From Cryomorphaceae bacterium (GTDB lineage Bacteria > Bacteroidota > Bacteroidia > Flavobacteriales > Schleiferiaceae), in contig JAFMBM010000019.1 of the NCBI GenBank assembly GCA_017858515.1, positions 1-48,304 of the forward strand: a stretch of 48,304 nucleotides of DNA, given 5' to 3'. The translations under genes and the position numbers were made by a program. Of the stretch, positions 35,799-44,700 are shown piece by piece (positions within the stretch are counted from its first letter, which is position 1; each line of letters opens with the position of its first letter). A model generated the notes under the pieces. That model made no database searches. It had not been told where the DNA came from and saw only the letters and a program-made list of their open reading frames with translations.

Positions 35799-37334
35799 TT
35801 ACAAGCCCAAAATAAGCTTTTCCTGTCCTACTATTCTATTCTCTTGCAGAAGCTGTAACTGATACATTCCTTGGGCTAGGGGTGGAAGATTGAGCTTGCA
35901 GCCGTAGTGGGCTTGGGTGCACTCTGCGCTCCAGACTTCTTTGCCGAGTAAATCCAATAGGCGTACTTGGGTGCTTGGGGCATTGAATTGCTCGCTTTGC
36001 AGGATGAGGTAGTCTGTTGCGGGATTGGGGTACACAAGCCATCGCACTAAACTCGGCTGCTCGGGTATTCCTATGCTGTTGCCGTTTACGTCTGTTCCAA
36101 AGATCCAGACATACCAAGGAAGTGCACTCCCTATGTCTCGGCTAAAACCTACATGAACGAAGGAACCATCTGTTTTTTGGATAAAGTTCTCCATAAAGGC
36201 TACTTTGGTTGGGAATCCTTGAGCATCAAAAGGGGCGGAAGAATATTGTCGGTACCAAAGGCTATCGCCTGTAGCGGTAAACTTCATGCCGATACCAAAA
36301 TACCAACCATAATACCCTAGACCTGCGGCATAATAGTTTCCGTCGGTTGTTTTTACTAGATCTATGATGAAATTGGCTCTTTGAGCCGGAGTGCCATCTA
36401 GATCGGATCGATTGCCCATTAGATGACTGCTGAGCCGATTGCCCATGGTGTCCATTAGCCCATGCTCCACAAGGTTAACCCCACCCGTATTGCTGACCCA
36501 CTTATTCATTGCGTATTGATAGGTTCCGTTGCCGTTGTCTACCACAAAGAGGCCAGAATAGCCAAAGGGTGGATTGTAATATTGTTTTCGCCATAGTAAT
36601 TGGCCGTCTTTTTGGCGCAAACGGGCTGCCCAAGCGTTTAGCTGTAAGCTCCAAAAAGGCGGACCGCCCGTAACTATAATTCCACCATAGCTATCCACCT
36701 CAAGATCTTGACCTACCAGACCTAAGAATCTATGAACAACAGGATCGGGAATGGCAGTAAACCAGATTAGGTTGAAGTTGGTGTCTAATCGCGCCACAAA
36801 AGGGTCCCATCGCCAGTTTAAATCCGGTAATGGCCGGGTTTCTATAACCACCTCTCCAGTAACTAAAAAAGTACTATCGCTGTCGCGCTTCATCCCCCAA
36901 ATTTGTAAACCCTTGTCATAAGGCATAGGGGAGAAGAGGGTGTCAATACTGTACAGAGTGTCTAATTCCGAATTGAGCTTTAAAAATAATATATAAGGAT
37001 TAACCACACCGCCTTGAAAATGGGTTGTGGCTGTATACACCCGTTTGTTGTAAATCTCCATACAGCGCGCACAACCATCATAACTTCCTAGGGTGTCTTT
37101 GTCGTAGAGGTAACTCTTTTGAAAGTTCCCTACCGAATCAAAACGGGCTATTTGATAAAACAGCCTGTCTGGAGTCATGCTGGCAGTGTAAATATGCCTG
37201 CCATCCGTTCCTCCCGCTACTTTGGCATTGCCCGTTACTGCATGTGTTTGATTAAAATAAGGGTACTGTGCTTGGGCTAGAGTAGCAAGCAAAAACAGTA
37301 AACCAAAGCACAATACCCTTAAAGATTGCATCAT
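35799..37334 (-). CDS. Secreted beta-propeller-like protein with T9SS type A sorting domain
   Basis: This 511-residue exported protein starts at ATG 37334 (or 37331), opening a signal peptide ending LAQAQ; an in-frame TTG at 37343 overlaps a relict gene end and is less likely. The mature region is made of repeated WD-like beta strands (FVARLDTNFNLIWF, WAARLRQKDGQLLWR), as in the propeller-like 'lipoprotein/T9SS' proteins of Bacteroidota. It ends in a type A sorting domain (WLVYPNPATDYLIL ... VRLLDLLGKEVW ... AQGMYQLQLLQENRI ... EKLILGL). The function is unknown; it is a likely surface protein. Confidence 0.8.
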   Translation of the reverse strand: MMQSLRVLCFGLLFLLATLAQAQYPYFNQTHAVTGNAKVAGGTDGRHIYTASMTPDRLFYQIARFDSVGNFQKSYLYDKDTLGSYDGCARCMEIYNKRVYTATTHFQGGVVNPYILFLKLNSELDTLYSIDTLFSPMPYDKGLQIWGMKRDSDSTFLVTGEVVIETRPLPDLNWRWDPFVARLDTNFNLIWFTAIPDPVVHRFLGLVGQDLEVDSYGGIIVTGGPPFWSLQLNAWAARLRQKDGQLLWRKQYYNPPFGYSGLFVVDNGNGTYQYAMNKWVSNTGGVNLVEHGLMDTMGNRLSSHLMGNRSDLDGTPAQRANFIIDLVKTTDGNYYAAGLGYYGWYFGIGMKFTATGDSLWYRQYSSAPFDAQGFPTKVAFMENFIQKTDGSFVHVGFSRDIGSALPWYVWIFGTDVNGNSIGIPEQPSLVRWLVYPNPATDYLILQSEQFNAPSTQVRLLDLLGKEVWSAECTQAHYGCKLNLPPLAQGMYQLQLLQENRIVGQEKLILGL

Positions 37335-37335
37335 T

Positions 37336-37448
37336 TTATTCAATTAGTAGTTTTTGATTGTGCACCACTTGCTCATTTTGGTTTAGTAGCAAATGGTATA
37401 GGCACCATTAAAATCCATGTTCAAAAGAACAGCCTGAATGTAGTCCAT
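37336..37448 (-). pseudogene. Relict C-terminal tail of a T9SS type A cargo gene
   Basis: The minus strand encodes LLLNQNEQVVHNQKLLIE then a stop at 37336-37338, an unmistakable end of a T9SS type A sorting domain. It aligns with the tail of the next gene (LLQENRIVGQEKLIL). Just upstream, in another frame, lies IQAVLLNMDFNGAY, the expected preceding strand (compare AQGMYQLQLL). The two pieces are out of frame by about 2 bases near 37395-37400, and an in-frame stop closes the upstream piece. No more of the gene is recognisable, so only a tail remains. Confidence 0.6.
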
Positions 37449-37944
37449 ATTTGTATTTCCACACCATTAACTTTCTACTTTAACATTCATAGGAATCCCG
37501 CGCCTAGCCAAGCTTTCAGCGGACTACAGAAAATACGCACAGCTTTTTTTTGGATTGTTTACGGCTGTTTTCTATTGTTGTAGGTGTATTCTTTACGATA
37601 TGGTAAAAATCATTTAAAGCAATTTGAACTTACTCCGAGTCCATGCGCTCAACTGAAAAGTGATCTACCCTTTTCCTCCCTTCCCTTCACAACTCAATCC
37701 TTAGCAACTACCTGCCCAATTACATAGCGTCCCGCATTCTTTCCGCTCTCCCTTTCGCTAAGTCCAATAAGGTTCCCAACGCAATCCATCGAAAAGAGTT
37801 CAGGTCGCGTATTCAATACCAAAGCGCATAGTCCCTCTCTCCAAACTCTTAGTCATTCTTTTCATCCCGGCTCAAAACTTCAGTAAAGAGCCAGTATTGT
37901 AGTCTGGAGCAGATCAGCGCTCACAACACCCATTCGTATCGAAT
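37449..37944. other. Non-coding stretch, probably decayed sequence
   Basis: About 500 bp without a credible gene. The part next to 37448 may be the eroded body of the T9SS gene whose tail is at 37336-37448, but I could not recognise any of it. No RNA gene or strong promoter was seen. Confidence 0.5.
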
Positions 37945-37975
37945 AAAAAATACCTGCCGAATTATTCGACAGGCA
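37945..37975 (-). terminator. Hairpin terminator after lipoprotein gene A
   Basis: On the minus strand the stem CCTGTCGAA/TTCGGCAGG with loop TAA is followed by a run of six or more Ts. It is the same hairpin that follows the other genes of the lipoprotein array, with one outer base pair lost (TACC instead of TGCC). Confidence 0.7.
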
Positions 37976-37997
37976 TATGGAGAAAATTAAAATCATT

Positions 37998-38621
37998 TTA
38001 CCACTCCACCAACACATCCACCGTATCATAAGCAGGAGCGTAATAGGTGATGGGATTACGAAAGCCAACGATACTATCGAAATCATACTCTCTAAAGCAT
38101 GGGAGCACGAGTTCTTGGTTGCCTGGTGCAGCCCATAAAAAGGTGATGTCTGGAGCTCCAGTAGCTACTGGAAACCGATCCCATATGGGATTGATAAACA
38201 AGCTGGTAGCATTGGAAACCTTTACCGCTCGAATGCGCAACCAAGAACGGGGTATAATATAGATATCCCTCTGACCTTTAAATCCGGCATTCACAAAGTT
38301 GGGCCAATTAATTGAGCTTGTCTTACTGTACCATGGGGCATGATTGGGGGAAAAGGCTTGGTACTTGTAAATACTGCGAAACCTACGACTGTCATAGCTG
38401 AGCGCAAAGCGCCCCATTTCATCGGTTTCTATGGAATCCAACTCATCATAAATACTGTTGCTATTTCCTGCAATGAGCACCATGGCTCCTGCTACAGGAT
38501 CGCTTGAATTTATATTGTACACAACGCCGTGGATGCGTGTGGCTGCGGGATTTTCCTTTTCGCAACTGAACAGCAGTAAGAAGAGGATACAGAAGACTGA
38601 ATTTTTTAGTGGATTTTTCAT
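37998..38621 (-). CDS. Array lipoprotein A (tandem paralogue family)
   Basis: This 207-residue lipoprotein starts at ATG 38621 with a signal ending LLLFSC (Cys about 20); a longer frame from 38648 only adds residues before the signal. After the Cys comes a carboxypeptidase-regulatory/Ig-like segment (IHGVVYNINSSDPVAGAMVL), then beta-rich sequence with PRSWLRIRAVKVSNATSLF and a shared family ending VDVLVEW. From about residue 60 to the end it is identical in protein to gene A' at 41156-41779, with only scattered silent DNA changes, while the first 60 residues differ more. It is the last gene of the array and is followed by a hairpin terminator. Function unknown. Confidence 0.78.
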   Translation of the reverse strand: MKNPLKNSVFCILFLLLFSCEKENPAATRIHGVVYNINSSDPVAGAMVLIAGNSNSIYDELDSIETDEMGRFALSYDSRRFRSIYKYQAFSPNHAPWYSKTSSINWPNFVNAGFKGQRDIYIIPRSWLRIRAVKVSNATSLFINPIWDRFPVATGAPDITFLWAAPGNQELVLPCFREYDFDSIVGFRNPITYYAPAYDTVDVLVEW

Positions 38622-38827
38622 GGGTTTTGAATGAAAGAATAAAAGCAAAGGATATAATTAAAAGTAGGGTGCATAAATAAATAGGAAAACGAATGTAGGG
38701 ATAATTTTGATATAATTAGCAAAAAATGGCTGCCTTAGCAATAAACTCAGAGCGCCTTTCGATAGGCTCTGTCCGCGGCGCCACTTGAAGGAGAAACGCA
38801 CGGCTTGGGAAGTCTCGCTCCAAGAAT

Positions 38828-38854
38828 ATGCCTGCCGAACATCTCGACAGGCAT
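38828..38854 (-). repeat. Array hairpin copy after gene B, lacking a T-run
   Basis: The stem ATGCCTGTCGA/TCGGCAGGCAT is conserved, but the loop region differs (GATGT in place of the usual sequence) and no T-run follows on the minus strand (ATTCTTGG). It may therefore not terminate transcription, unlike the other copies. Confidence 0.65.
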
Positions 38855-38875
38855 AGAGAGAGAATTAAAATCATT

Positions 38876-39511
38876 TTACCACTCCACCAGCACCTCTAGT
38901 GTGTCGTGTGCGGGTGTTTGCACAGGTATTGATAAAGGAATATGCTGTCCAGGATAGATTTTAAAGAAAGGTAGCGTTATCTTTTGATTACCAGGGGCTC
39001 TTCTATAAAAGATCACTCTTGGCTCATAAATAATAATAGGTCTTTCTTCCTCAACTAGATTATTCATACCGAGTTCATCGGCATTAGATACTTTCATGCT
39101 GTTGATTTTTAGCCAACAAATAGGGATGATATAGTGATCAGACTCATGCACTTTGCCTTGATGGTAGATATGTTCCCAAGTGGCTTGATTATAGGGTGGA
39201 TTAAGGTGCCTTGGGCTAAAGGCTTGCACCGAATAATTGGCATAATCCTCTTCCGTTTTATAGTCGAATAAGTAGTTTCCATCCTTATCAGTATAACAGG
39301 TATCCAGAATGGGTGCAGGATTTACATAGGTACCACCTTTCATTCCGGACAATAAGACCATAGCTCCGGCTACGGTTTCATTTGAGTTCTGATTGTAAAT
39401 TTTGCCATAGATGTGCACTCCGGTTGGCTCCCCATCTTGTTTTTGACAACCCACAAAGGATAGCAGAAGAACCAAGCTCATGACAGGCGGTAAAAATGAT
39501 TTTAATTTCAT
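38876..39511 (-). CDS. Array lipoprotein B (tandem paralogue family)
   Basis: This 211-residue lipoprotein has a signal ending LLLSFVGC (Cys about 22). An Ig-like/carboxypeptidase-regulatory segment follows (IYGKIYNQNSNETVAGAMVLL), then a variable block at residues about 59-110, a conserved second half with IIPICWLKINSMKVSNADE, and the family ending HDTLEVLVEW. It is identical in protein to gene B' (40395-41030) outside residues 59-110, where about 20 positions differ. Upstream is one of the three 125-bp spacers. Downstream, the 254-bp gap to gene A is of different sequence. Function unknown; it should face the cell surface or periplasm. Confidence 0.78.
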   Translation of the reverse strand: MKLKSFLPPVMSLVLLLSFVGCQKQDGEPTGVHIYGKIYNQNSNETVAGAMVLLSGMKGGTYVNPAPILDTCYTDKDGNYLFDYKTEEDYANYSVQAFSPRHLNPPYNQATWEHIYHQGKVHESDHYIIPICWLKINSMKVSNADELGMNNLVEEERPIIIYEPRVIFYRRAPGNQKITLPFFKIYPGQHIPLSIPVQTPAHDTLEVLVEW

Positions 39512-39636
39512 GCTTTGAATTTTAATAAATGGAAAAGAAGAAAGTTTAGATTACTGAATGGGTAAGATTAAATAGTGAACTGAAAAAAATGCCTGCCGAA
39601 TTATTCGACAGGCATATGGAGAGAATTAAAATCATT
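39512..39636 (-). repeat. 125-bp array spacer, copy 1 (between C and B)
   Basis: This spacer is exactly 125 bp and nearly identical to those at 40270-40394 and 41031-41155. On the minus strand it holds the hairpin at 39589-39615, then a T-run, then an A/T-rich leader reaching the next ATG. I saw no full TAnnTTTG box inside it. Confidence 0.85.
39583..39615 (-). terminator. Hairpin terminator after gene C
   Basis: On the minus strand ATGCCTGTCGAA pairs with TTCGGCAGGCAT (12 bp, one G-U pair, loop TAA) and is followed by seven Ts, the form of an intrinsic terminator. Confidence 0.75.
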
Positions 39637-40269
39637 CTACCATTCAATCCGAACATCTACAGTATCGTGTGTCGGCGTCTGCACTTGGACTTGGAAAGGT
39701 ATATAAGTAGTTGAATAATCTCGGAAACACGGAATATCCACTAGTTCATTTCCGCGTGACTCCATATAATTGATGGCGATAGGCTCATCAATGAATAGGC
39801 CATACCCATTCGTCATTGAATTAATATAGAGGGAATTAGCATCTGAGGTACGTACACTATGAATCCTCAACCAACAAATAGGAACAATATGAAGATCCAA
39901 TTCTCTTACACTGCCTGGATGAATACTAATCTGGCCTCCAGAAGGATGTATCATATTGCTTTGGATATGATTGGGACCAATAATATCTAAATCATACAAA
40001 CTCATCTCCTCTTCGGTTTGATAGGAGAGATGATATTCACCCAATTCATTCACAAACGCAGAATCAAGTATGGGCTTGTTTACAGCATATTCACCCATTT
40101 TAAGACCCCTTAGAAGTACGAGGGTGCCCACAGCGGGATCTGAGGAATTCTGATTGTACACTTTGCCATAGACGTAGGCATCCATATTGGGAATTTCCTT
40201 TTTACAAGAGGGGCTCAATAAAAGAGCAGTTACGGATAATGCGAGGGGAAGAAAGACTTTTAATTTCAT
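39637..40269 (-). CDS. Array lipoprotein C (tandem paralogue family, divergent member)
   Basis: This 210-residue lipoprotein sits at the centre of the array and has no near-identical partner. The signal ends LLLSPSC (Cys about 22). The family core is present: VYGKVYNQNSSDPAVGTLVLL, then a GEYHLSYQTEEE strand, HIVPICWLRIHSVRTSDANS and the ending HDTVDVRIEW. It shares the first residues MKLK.FLP with B and B', and its flanking 125-bp spacers are nearly identical to theirs, so it belongs to the same duplication series. Function unknown. Confidence 0.78.
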   Translation of the reverse strand: MKLKVFLPLALSVTALLLSPSCKKEIPNMDAYVYGKVYNQNSSDPAVGTLVLLRGLKMGEYAVNKPILDSAFVNELGEYHLSYQTEEEMSLYDLDIIGPNHIQSNMIHPSGGQISIHPGSVRELDLHIVPICWLRIHSVRTSDANSLYINSMTNGYGLFIDEPIAINYMESRGNELVDIPCFRDYSTTYIPFQVQVQTPTHDTVDVRIEW

Positions 40270-40394
40270 GCTTTGAATTTTAATAAATGGAAAAGAAGAA
40301 AGTTTAGATTACTGAATGGGTAAGATTAAATAGTGAACTGAAAAAAATGCCTGCCGAATTATTCGACAGGCATATAGAGAAAATTAAAATCATT
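40270..40394 (-). repeat. 125-bp array spacer, copy 2 (between B' and C)
   Basis: Second copy of the 125-bp spacer, near-identical to 39512-39636 and 41031-41155, with the same hairpin and T-run. Confidence 0.85.
40341..40373 (-). terminator. Hairpin terminator after gene B'
   Basis: Same 12-bp stem (ATGCCTGTCGAA/TTCGGCAGGCAT), loop TAA and T-run as the copy after gene C. Confidence 0.75.
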
Positions 40395-41030
40395 TTACCA
40401 CTCCACCAGCACCTCTAGTGTGTCGTGTGCGGGTGTTTGCACAGGTATTGATAAAGGAATATGCTGTCCAGGATAGATTTTAAAGAAAGGTAGCGTTATC
40501 TTTTGATTACCAGGGGCTCTTCTATAAAAGATCACTCTTGGCTCATAAATAATAATAGGTCTTTCTTCCTCAACTAGATTATTCATACCGAGTTCATCGG
40601 CATTAGATACTTTCATGCTGTTGATTTTTAGCCAACAAATAGGGATAATATAGTGATCAGACTCATGCACTTTGCCTTGATGGTAGATATGTTCCCAAGT
40701 AGCGGCACTATTCGAAGGATTTAAATGCATTGGGCTAAAAGCTTGTGCTTTATAGTATAAGTAATCATCCTTTGTTTCGAATTCTATATGATAGTTTCCG
40801 TTTTCATCAGCATAACAGGTATCCAGAATGGGAGCGGGATTGGAATAGGTACCTCTTTTCATTCCTGACAAAAGCACCATCGCTCCAGCTACGGTTTCAT
40901 TTGAGTTCTGATTGTAAATTTTGCCATAGATGTGCACTCCGGTTGGCTCCCCATCTTGTTTTTGACAACCCACAAAGGATAGCAGAAGAACCAAGCTCAT
41001 GACAGGCGGTAAAAATGATTTTAATTTCAT
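40395..41030 (-). CDS. Array lipoprotein B' (tandem paralogue family)
   Basis: This 211-residue lipoprotein is a mosaic duplicate of gene B. Residues 1-58 and about 111-211 are identical in protein and nearly identical in DNA, while residues 59-110 (from MKRGTYSNPAP to LNPSNSAATW) differ at about 20 positions. It has the same lipobox signal (LLLSFVGC), the Ig-like N-terminal segment and the ending LEVLVEW. It is separated from A' and from C by 125-bp spacers. The restricted divergence suggests diversification or gene conversion. Function unknown. Confidence 0.78.
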   Translation of the reverse strand: MKLKSFLPPVMSLVLLLSFVGCQKQDGEPTGVHIYGKIYNQNSNETVAGAMVLLSGMKRGTYSNPAPILDTCYADENGNYHIEFETKDDYLYYKAQAFSPMHLNPSNSAATWEHIYHQGKVHESDHYIIPICWLKINSMKVSNADELGMNNLVEEERPIIIYEPRVIFYRRAPGNQKITLPFFKIYPGQHIPLSIPVQTPAHDTLEVLVEW

Positions 41031-41155
41031 GCTTTGAATTTTAATAAATGGAAAAGAAGAAAGTTTAGATTACTGAATGGGTAAGATTAAATAGTGAACT
41101 GAAAAAAATGCCTGCCGAATTATTCGACAGGCATATGGAGAAAATTAAAATCATT
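41031..41155 (-). repeat. 125-bp array spacer, copy 3 (between A' and B')
   Basis: Third copy of the 125-bp spacer, near-identical to 39512-39636 and 40270-40394. Confidence 0.85.
41102..41134 (-). terminator. Hairpin terminator after gene A'
   Basis: Same stem, loop and T-run as the copies after C and B'. It lies about 20 bp after the A' stop codon. Confidence 0.75.
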
Positions 41156-41779
41156 TTACCACTCTACCAGCACATCCACTGTGTCATAAGCAGGAGCGTA
41201 ATAGGTGATGGGATTACGAAAGCCAACGATACTGTCGAAATCATACTCTCTAAAGCAAGGGAGCACGAGTTCTTGGTTGCCTGGTGCAGCCCATAAAAAC
41301 GTGATGTCTGGAGCTCCAGTAGCTACTGGAAACCGATCCCATATGGGATTGATAAACAAGCTGGTAGCATTGGAAACCTTTACCGCTCGAATGCGCAACC
41401 AAGAACGGGGTATAATATAGATATCCCTCTGACCTTTAAATCCGGCATTCACAAAGTTGGGCCAATTAATTGAGCTTGTCTTACTGTACCATGGGGCATG
41501 ATTGGGGGAAAAGGCTTGGTACTTGTAAATACTGCGAAACCTACGACTGTCATAGCTGAGCGCAAAGCGCCCCATTTCATCGGTTTCTATGGAATCCAAC
41601 TCATAATAAATACCATCGCTTCTGCCGGCAATAAGTACCATAGCTCCCGGTACAGGATCGCTTGAATTTATATTGTACACTACTCCGTGTATGCGAGTGA
41701 TTTCTAGATTTTCCTTTTCGCAACTGAACAGCAGTAAGAAGAGGATACAGAAGATTAGATTTTTTAATATCATTTTCAT
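41156..41779 (-). CDS. Array lipoprotein A' (tandem paralogue family, coupled to the large hydrolase gene)
   Basis: This 207-residue lipoprotein is the first gene of the array. Its ATG overlaps the stop of the 1686-residue gene (ATGA), so it is probably translationally coupled to it; a second ATG at 41773 is an alternative start. The signal ends LLLFSC (Cys about 20). It carries the Ig-like IHGVVYNINSSDPVPGAMVL segment and the ending VDVLVEW. From about residue 60 to the end it is identical in protein to gene A (37998-38621), while the N-terminal part differs at about 15 positions. Function unknown. Confidence 0.78.
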   Translation of the reverse strand: MKMILKNLIFCILFLLLFSCEKENLEITRIHGVVYNINSSDPVPGAMVLIAGRSDGIYYELDSIETDEMGRFALSYDSRRFRSIYKYQAFSPNHAPWYSKTSSINWPNFVNAGFKGQRDIYIIPRSWLRIRAVKVSNATSLFINPIWDRFPVATGAPDITFLWAAPGNQELVLPCFREYDFDSIVGFRNPITYYAPAYDTVDVLVEW

Positions 41780-44700
41780 TCTACTATAATGGTTTGTCGT
41801 TTGCTTTTACTTTCGCTTTGCATTTCTAAGATATACATTCCAGGCACCAAATCTTGAACAATGACATAACCTTTTCCTTCTTGTATCGGAATTATGCCAC
41901 TTTTCAATTTTATACCGTTCATAGTGTATAGGTTGAATAGCATTTCTTTGCCGTTTGAGAATCCTTCCCAGTCTACAAATATGCGCTCACTGGAAGGTTG
42001 TGGGTATAGTTGTATGTGTTTCCATGAGTCCACCATTTTTATTCCATTATTAGTTTGGGGAACTTCAAAAGTTTCGTCATTCTTATAATTATATCCTACA
42101 AAATTCTCAGCACAAAGATTCATCCTTTCAGCCCATTCTTCAATTGAAATGGTTTCTTGATAATAGTCATGCTCATTGGTTAAAATACAATCCCAATAAC
42201 CCACTCTTTGGCTTTGGGTATAGCTTTGTGGATCGGTCCAAAATGCAGCATTTGATAAGAGTGTCAAGGCCTCGTGTGTGTATCCTCCATTGCGTAGGAT
42301 TAACACCTTATTTAAATGGTGAATAAAGCGTTTGTCTAAATATTCACTGCTTGAGTTATTCAGTTGAGCCAGTTGGTAGTCAATAATACTCAAGGCTGAC
42401 TGCATACTCGAATCAGGTAAGCTACCTATTAGACCTTCATTGGAGGTCAATTGACCAGAATGGTAGGCATTTTCGAGAGCAGTTAATGCAGTAGAGTAAG
42501 CTAATTCTTGGTAAAACGATGTGTAACTATCTGAATTAGATATAGTAGCATTTGAAAGATGAGCCAACTGATTGAATGCGAATATATCGTTGCGGCTACT
42601 ATCGCTATAACTCAAGCTCTTTATGGCCTCTATCAACAGTTCCTTTAATTTTCCTCCACCTTGTACTTCTCCACCATCGGCATCCATCATTTGTAAAGTG
42701 TGCTCCAATGGGTGTAAATCATTGCTTAAAGAAGATGCACATTGGGTAACAATGCTGTTCGTATTTAGCAAACCATTAAGGTCTGTTTCATCGCAAATTG
42801 AGCCTTGAATGGGACCATTGTTTGGGGTTTTGTAAACTAGTGAAACGGGTAGTTCGTAGGTACAGCAAAGACCAGTAGGAGAACTAAATTGCCTTTCCTC
42901 CATAAAGTTTCCTGTTGCATCCAGTGAAGAAGGATTCGTTGAGGAGTATACCGATTGAATATAGGGTACAAACAAAGGCGAATTTTGGCATTCGAAGTGA
43001 CCAAGTATATGCATTGCAGTGGCACTTAAACCGCCTAAGTTGAATTGATTTTTACCGTTCTTTAAATAGAGGCCGCAGGATTGTGGGTCCGAGATTCCAT
43101 CTTTAAAAAGAATAGACACATCGTTTGAGTTAAATACATTAAAAGCATTTTCGTTCATGTAAATATGCGCTTTTTCTCCAACCAAGACCCCAACACTATT
43201 TGAGGTAAAAGTATTGCAGTGTAGTTCTGCAGTCATTTGTTGAATACTTAAGGCGCTTGACCCAAAAGCATCACAATCTACGAAAGAGTTATTCTTTGTA
43301 TCCAGAGTAGAGTTGCTCGTACCTACCAGTTCTGCACCTGATTTGAGGTTGAAAAACGAGCTGTTTCTTAGTACAGAAGAGGATTGTAGTGCAATTCCCT
43401 GTATTCCAGTGGTAACATCACTCAAGCTAGAATAGGAACTAAAATCACAGTTATAGATCGAAAATCCACCGCCTTCGACTTTCAATCCGGTATAGTTGTT
43501 TTCAAAATCACAGTCTTGGATAACAATCGGATTGGTAGCCATAGTCCATTGAGCCCAAAGACCTACCGATCCCCCACGAATGCTAGAATTCTTCACAACG
43601 GTGGTACCTACTCCTCCCCAAATTCGAATGCCTTCATGAAAACCGCTTGCATTCGTTGGGATGTCTACTGTTACATTATTAATAAAGGGATCATTATACA
43701 AATACAATAGTTCACTGGGGTTTATTTCTATGTCGGTATTGATCAATTGAATATTAGGGGCCTTGCCTTGTGCGTCTCTTAGATAGCATGAATTGACTAC
43801 TTTAAGCTGTGGTCGGTTTCCATTGGTGCCTATTAATCGGAATTTGGTGTTCTGACCGAATTCGCAGTGTTCGCTAAAATCCAAAGCGCCATTCACAAAG
43901 GGAATACTTTGTTCAAATTGAATGGTACCATTGCCATCGTAGTAAAACTTGCCATTGTCTTCAATCTTCAATTTTCCTCTAATAATTATCTGAGCTTCAT
44001 CGGAAAGGACTATGGAGGGATTGCCATTGATTAAAAGAGTACCGCCTACTTCTATTACAATCTTAGCATTGTCTGCAATACTGATGCTTGAGTTATTCCT
44101 AAGGTCAAGGGTAGCATTTGCATGCACAATAATTTTAGAAGACTCAGCTATATCTAGATTCCCATTTGAACCAACTATGATGGAAGACCATGGTTCAATA
44201 TTTAATTGCACGCGATTGACCGTATTGGGTCCAAGCTTTTCTCCAACGTTTAATTGGCCACCATTCATTATGTGTATCTGATTCGGAGAGGAACACTGAT
44301 CTATTCCTAAAAACATTTCAGTAATATAATCCGCAGGTGGTATAATGTTTGACCCAAAAGTGCTTAAAGGATCGAAATTACCATCGAAACGGGGCGCATT
44401 GTGGTATAGGTTTAATTCCCCTCCATTCACAATTGTGAAGGAGCCAATTTCTTTCTTTTCCAGCGGAATATTCCAACTTATATCTAAGTAACCGTTTAGG
44501 GCATCTTCTACCCTTGAGCCGTATTCGATCTGCTCCAAAAGCCAAAGCATATTTTCATTCGTAGCTTGTATATGGGTTTGATTGACATCAGGAGCTAGAA
44601 AAGCATCAAAATGGGTTCCAAGGTTACCGAGATGCGAGCCATATTTGGCAACCACATTGTCAATCACAAAATCAGGATCATTTGTACTCAAATTGAGCGC

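Noticed and set aside
38047-38262. Identical plus-strand frames opposite genes A and A' (the second at 41205-41420)
   Set aside because: They are repeated only because the lipoprotein genes are duplicated; they are antisense shadows without protein features.
37945-41155. CRISPR-like interpretation of the evenly repeated hairpins and spacers
   Set aside because: The repeats are about 750 bp apart, separated by full-length lipoprotein genes; there are no short direct repeats with unique spacers and no cas genes.
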